Shown in pieces: positions 63,938 to 64,000 of a stretch of DNA of 64,000 nucleotides. Each line of letters opens with the position of its first letter. The stretch's first letter is position 1. A model generated the notes under the pieces. The model was given only the letters and a program-made list of their open reading frames with translations. It made no database searches and was not told the DNA's origin. The DNA is from Furfurilactobacillus milii. GTDB lineage: Bacteria; Bacillota; Bacilli; Lactobacillales; Lactobacillaceae. The translations under genes were made by a program, and so were the position numbers. The stretch spans positions 124,001-188,000 of the forward strand of contig NZ_JAIWJF010000005.1 in assembly GCF_021654115.1 (NCBI RefSeq). The letters run 5' to 3'.

Positions 63938-64000
63938 TTGGATAAATTAGCGATATTAATTCCATGTTACAATGAGGGTAGGACAATACGTAAGGTTGTT
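63938..64000 (+). CDS. Glycosyltransferase family 2, 5' end only
   Basis: TTG 63938 after AAAAGGGAG opens a frame that runs off the window and reads LDKLAILIPCYNEGRTIRKV, the start of a GT2 (dolichol-phosphate-mannose-synthase-like) enzyme. Only 21 codons are visible. The 63821-63937 gap holds nothing recognisable. Confidence 0.75.
   Translation, partial: MDKLAILIPCYNEGRTIRKVV

Overview
The window looks like a chromosomal segment of a lactic acid bacterium of the family Lactobacillaceae. Evidence includes the low-to-moderate GC content, strong AAGGAGG-type ribosome binding sites, frequent TTG starts, a ligA-camS-gatCAB-dgkB-rlmD gene order, a methionine T-box leader, CcpA-type cre sites and KxYKxGKxW signal peptides. 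Genus and species cannot be fixed from sequence reading alone.

Layout. 1-10.6 kb is conserved housekeeping: the end of ligA, camS, a kup potassium transporter, gatCAB, a diacylglycerol kinase and a 23S rRNA uracil methyltransferase. 10.7-14.5 kb is a methionine unit, a Met T-box leader followed by metE and metF. 14.5-17.3 kb holds an XRE/DUF2178 pair and a DUF2207 membrane protein. 17.4-23.7 kb is a gluconate locus with two gntP permeases, gntK and an RpiR regulator. The 750-base gap between the two permeases contains two divergently oriented, mutually homologous structured RNA-like elements. 23.8-28.4 kb contains a GH25-like membrane protein and a compact phage-derived module, xre-immA divergent from arpU-cotH. 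28.4-37 kb is general metabolism and regulation: oxidoreductase, DEAD helicase, tautomerase, tRNA-Arg(CCT), pyridoxine kinase, MarR, DNA glycosylase, and GtrA/BrkB membrane proteins.

37-64 kb is the most striking part. It is a surface-polymer region in which a complete phosphocholine pathway (licA choline kinase, licB permease, licC cytidylyltransferase, and licD transferase further along) sits with three large secreted proteins. Each of these carries long arrays of choline-binding-type repeats fused to a different enzymatic domain: metallophosphoesterase, CHAP amidase, or GH73 glucosaminidase. Around them lies an exopolysaccharide locus (wzx, priming transferase, glycosyltransferases, glf, acyltransferase, chain-length protein, wzy-like polymerase). 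The simplest reading is that imported choline is activated to CDP-choline, put on an exported glycan by LicD, and used as the docking ligand for the three hydrolases. This resembles the pneumococcal choline surface system but is arranged inside a lactobacillus polysaccharide cluster.
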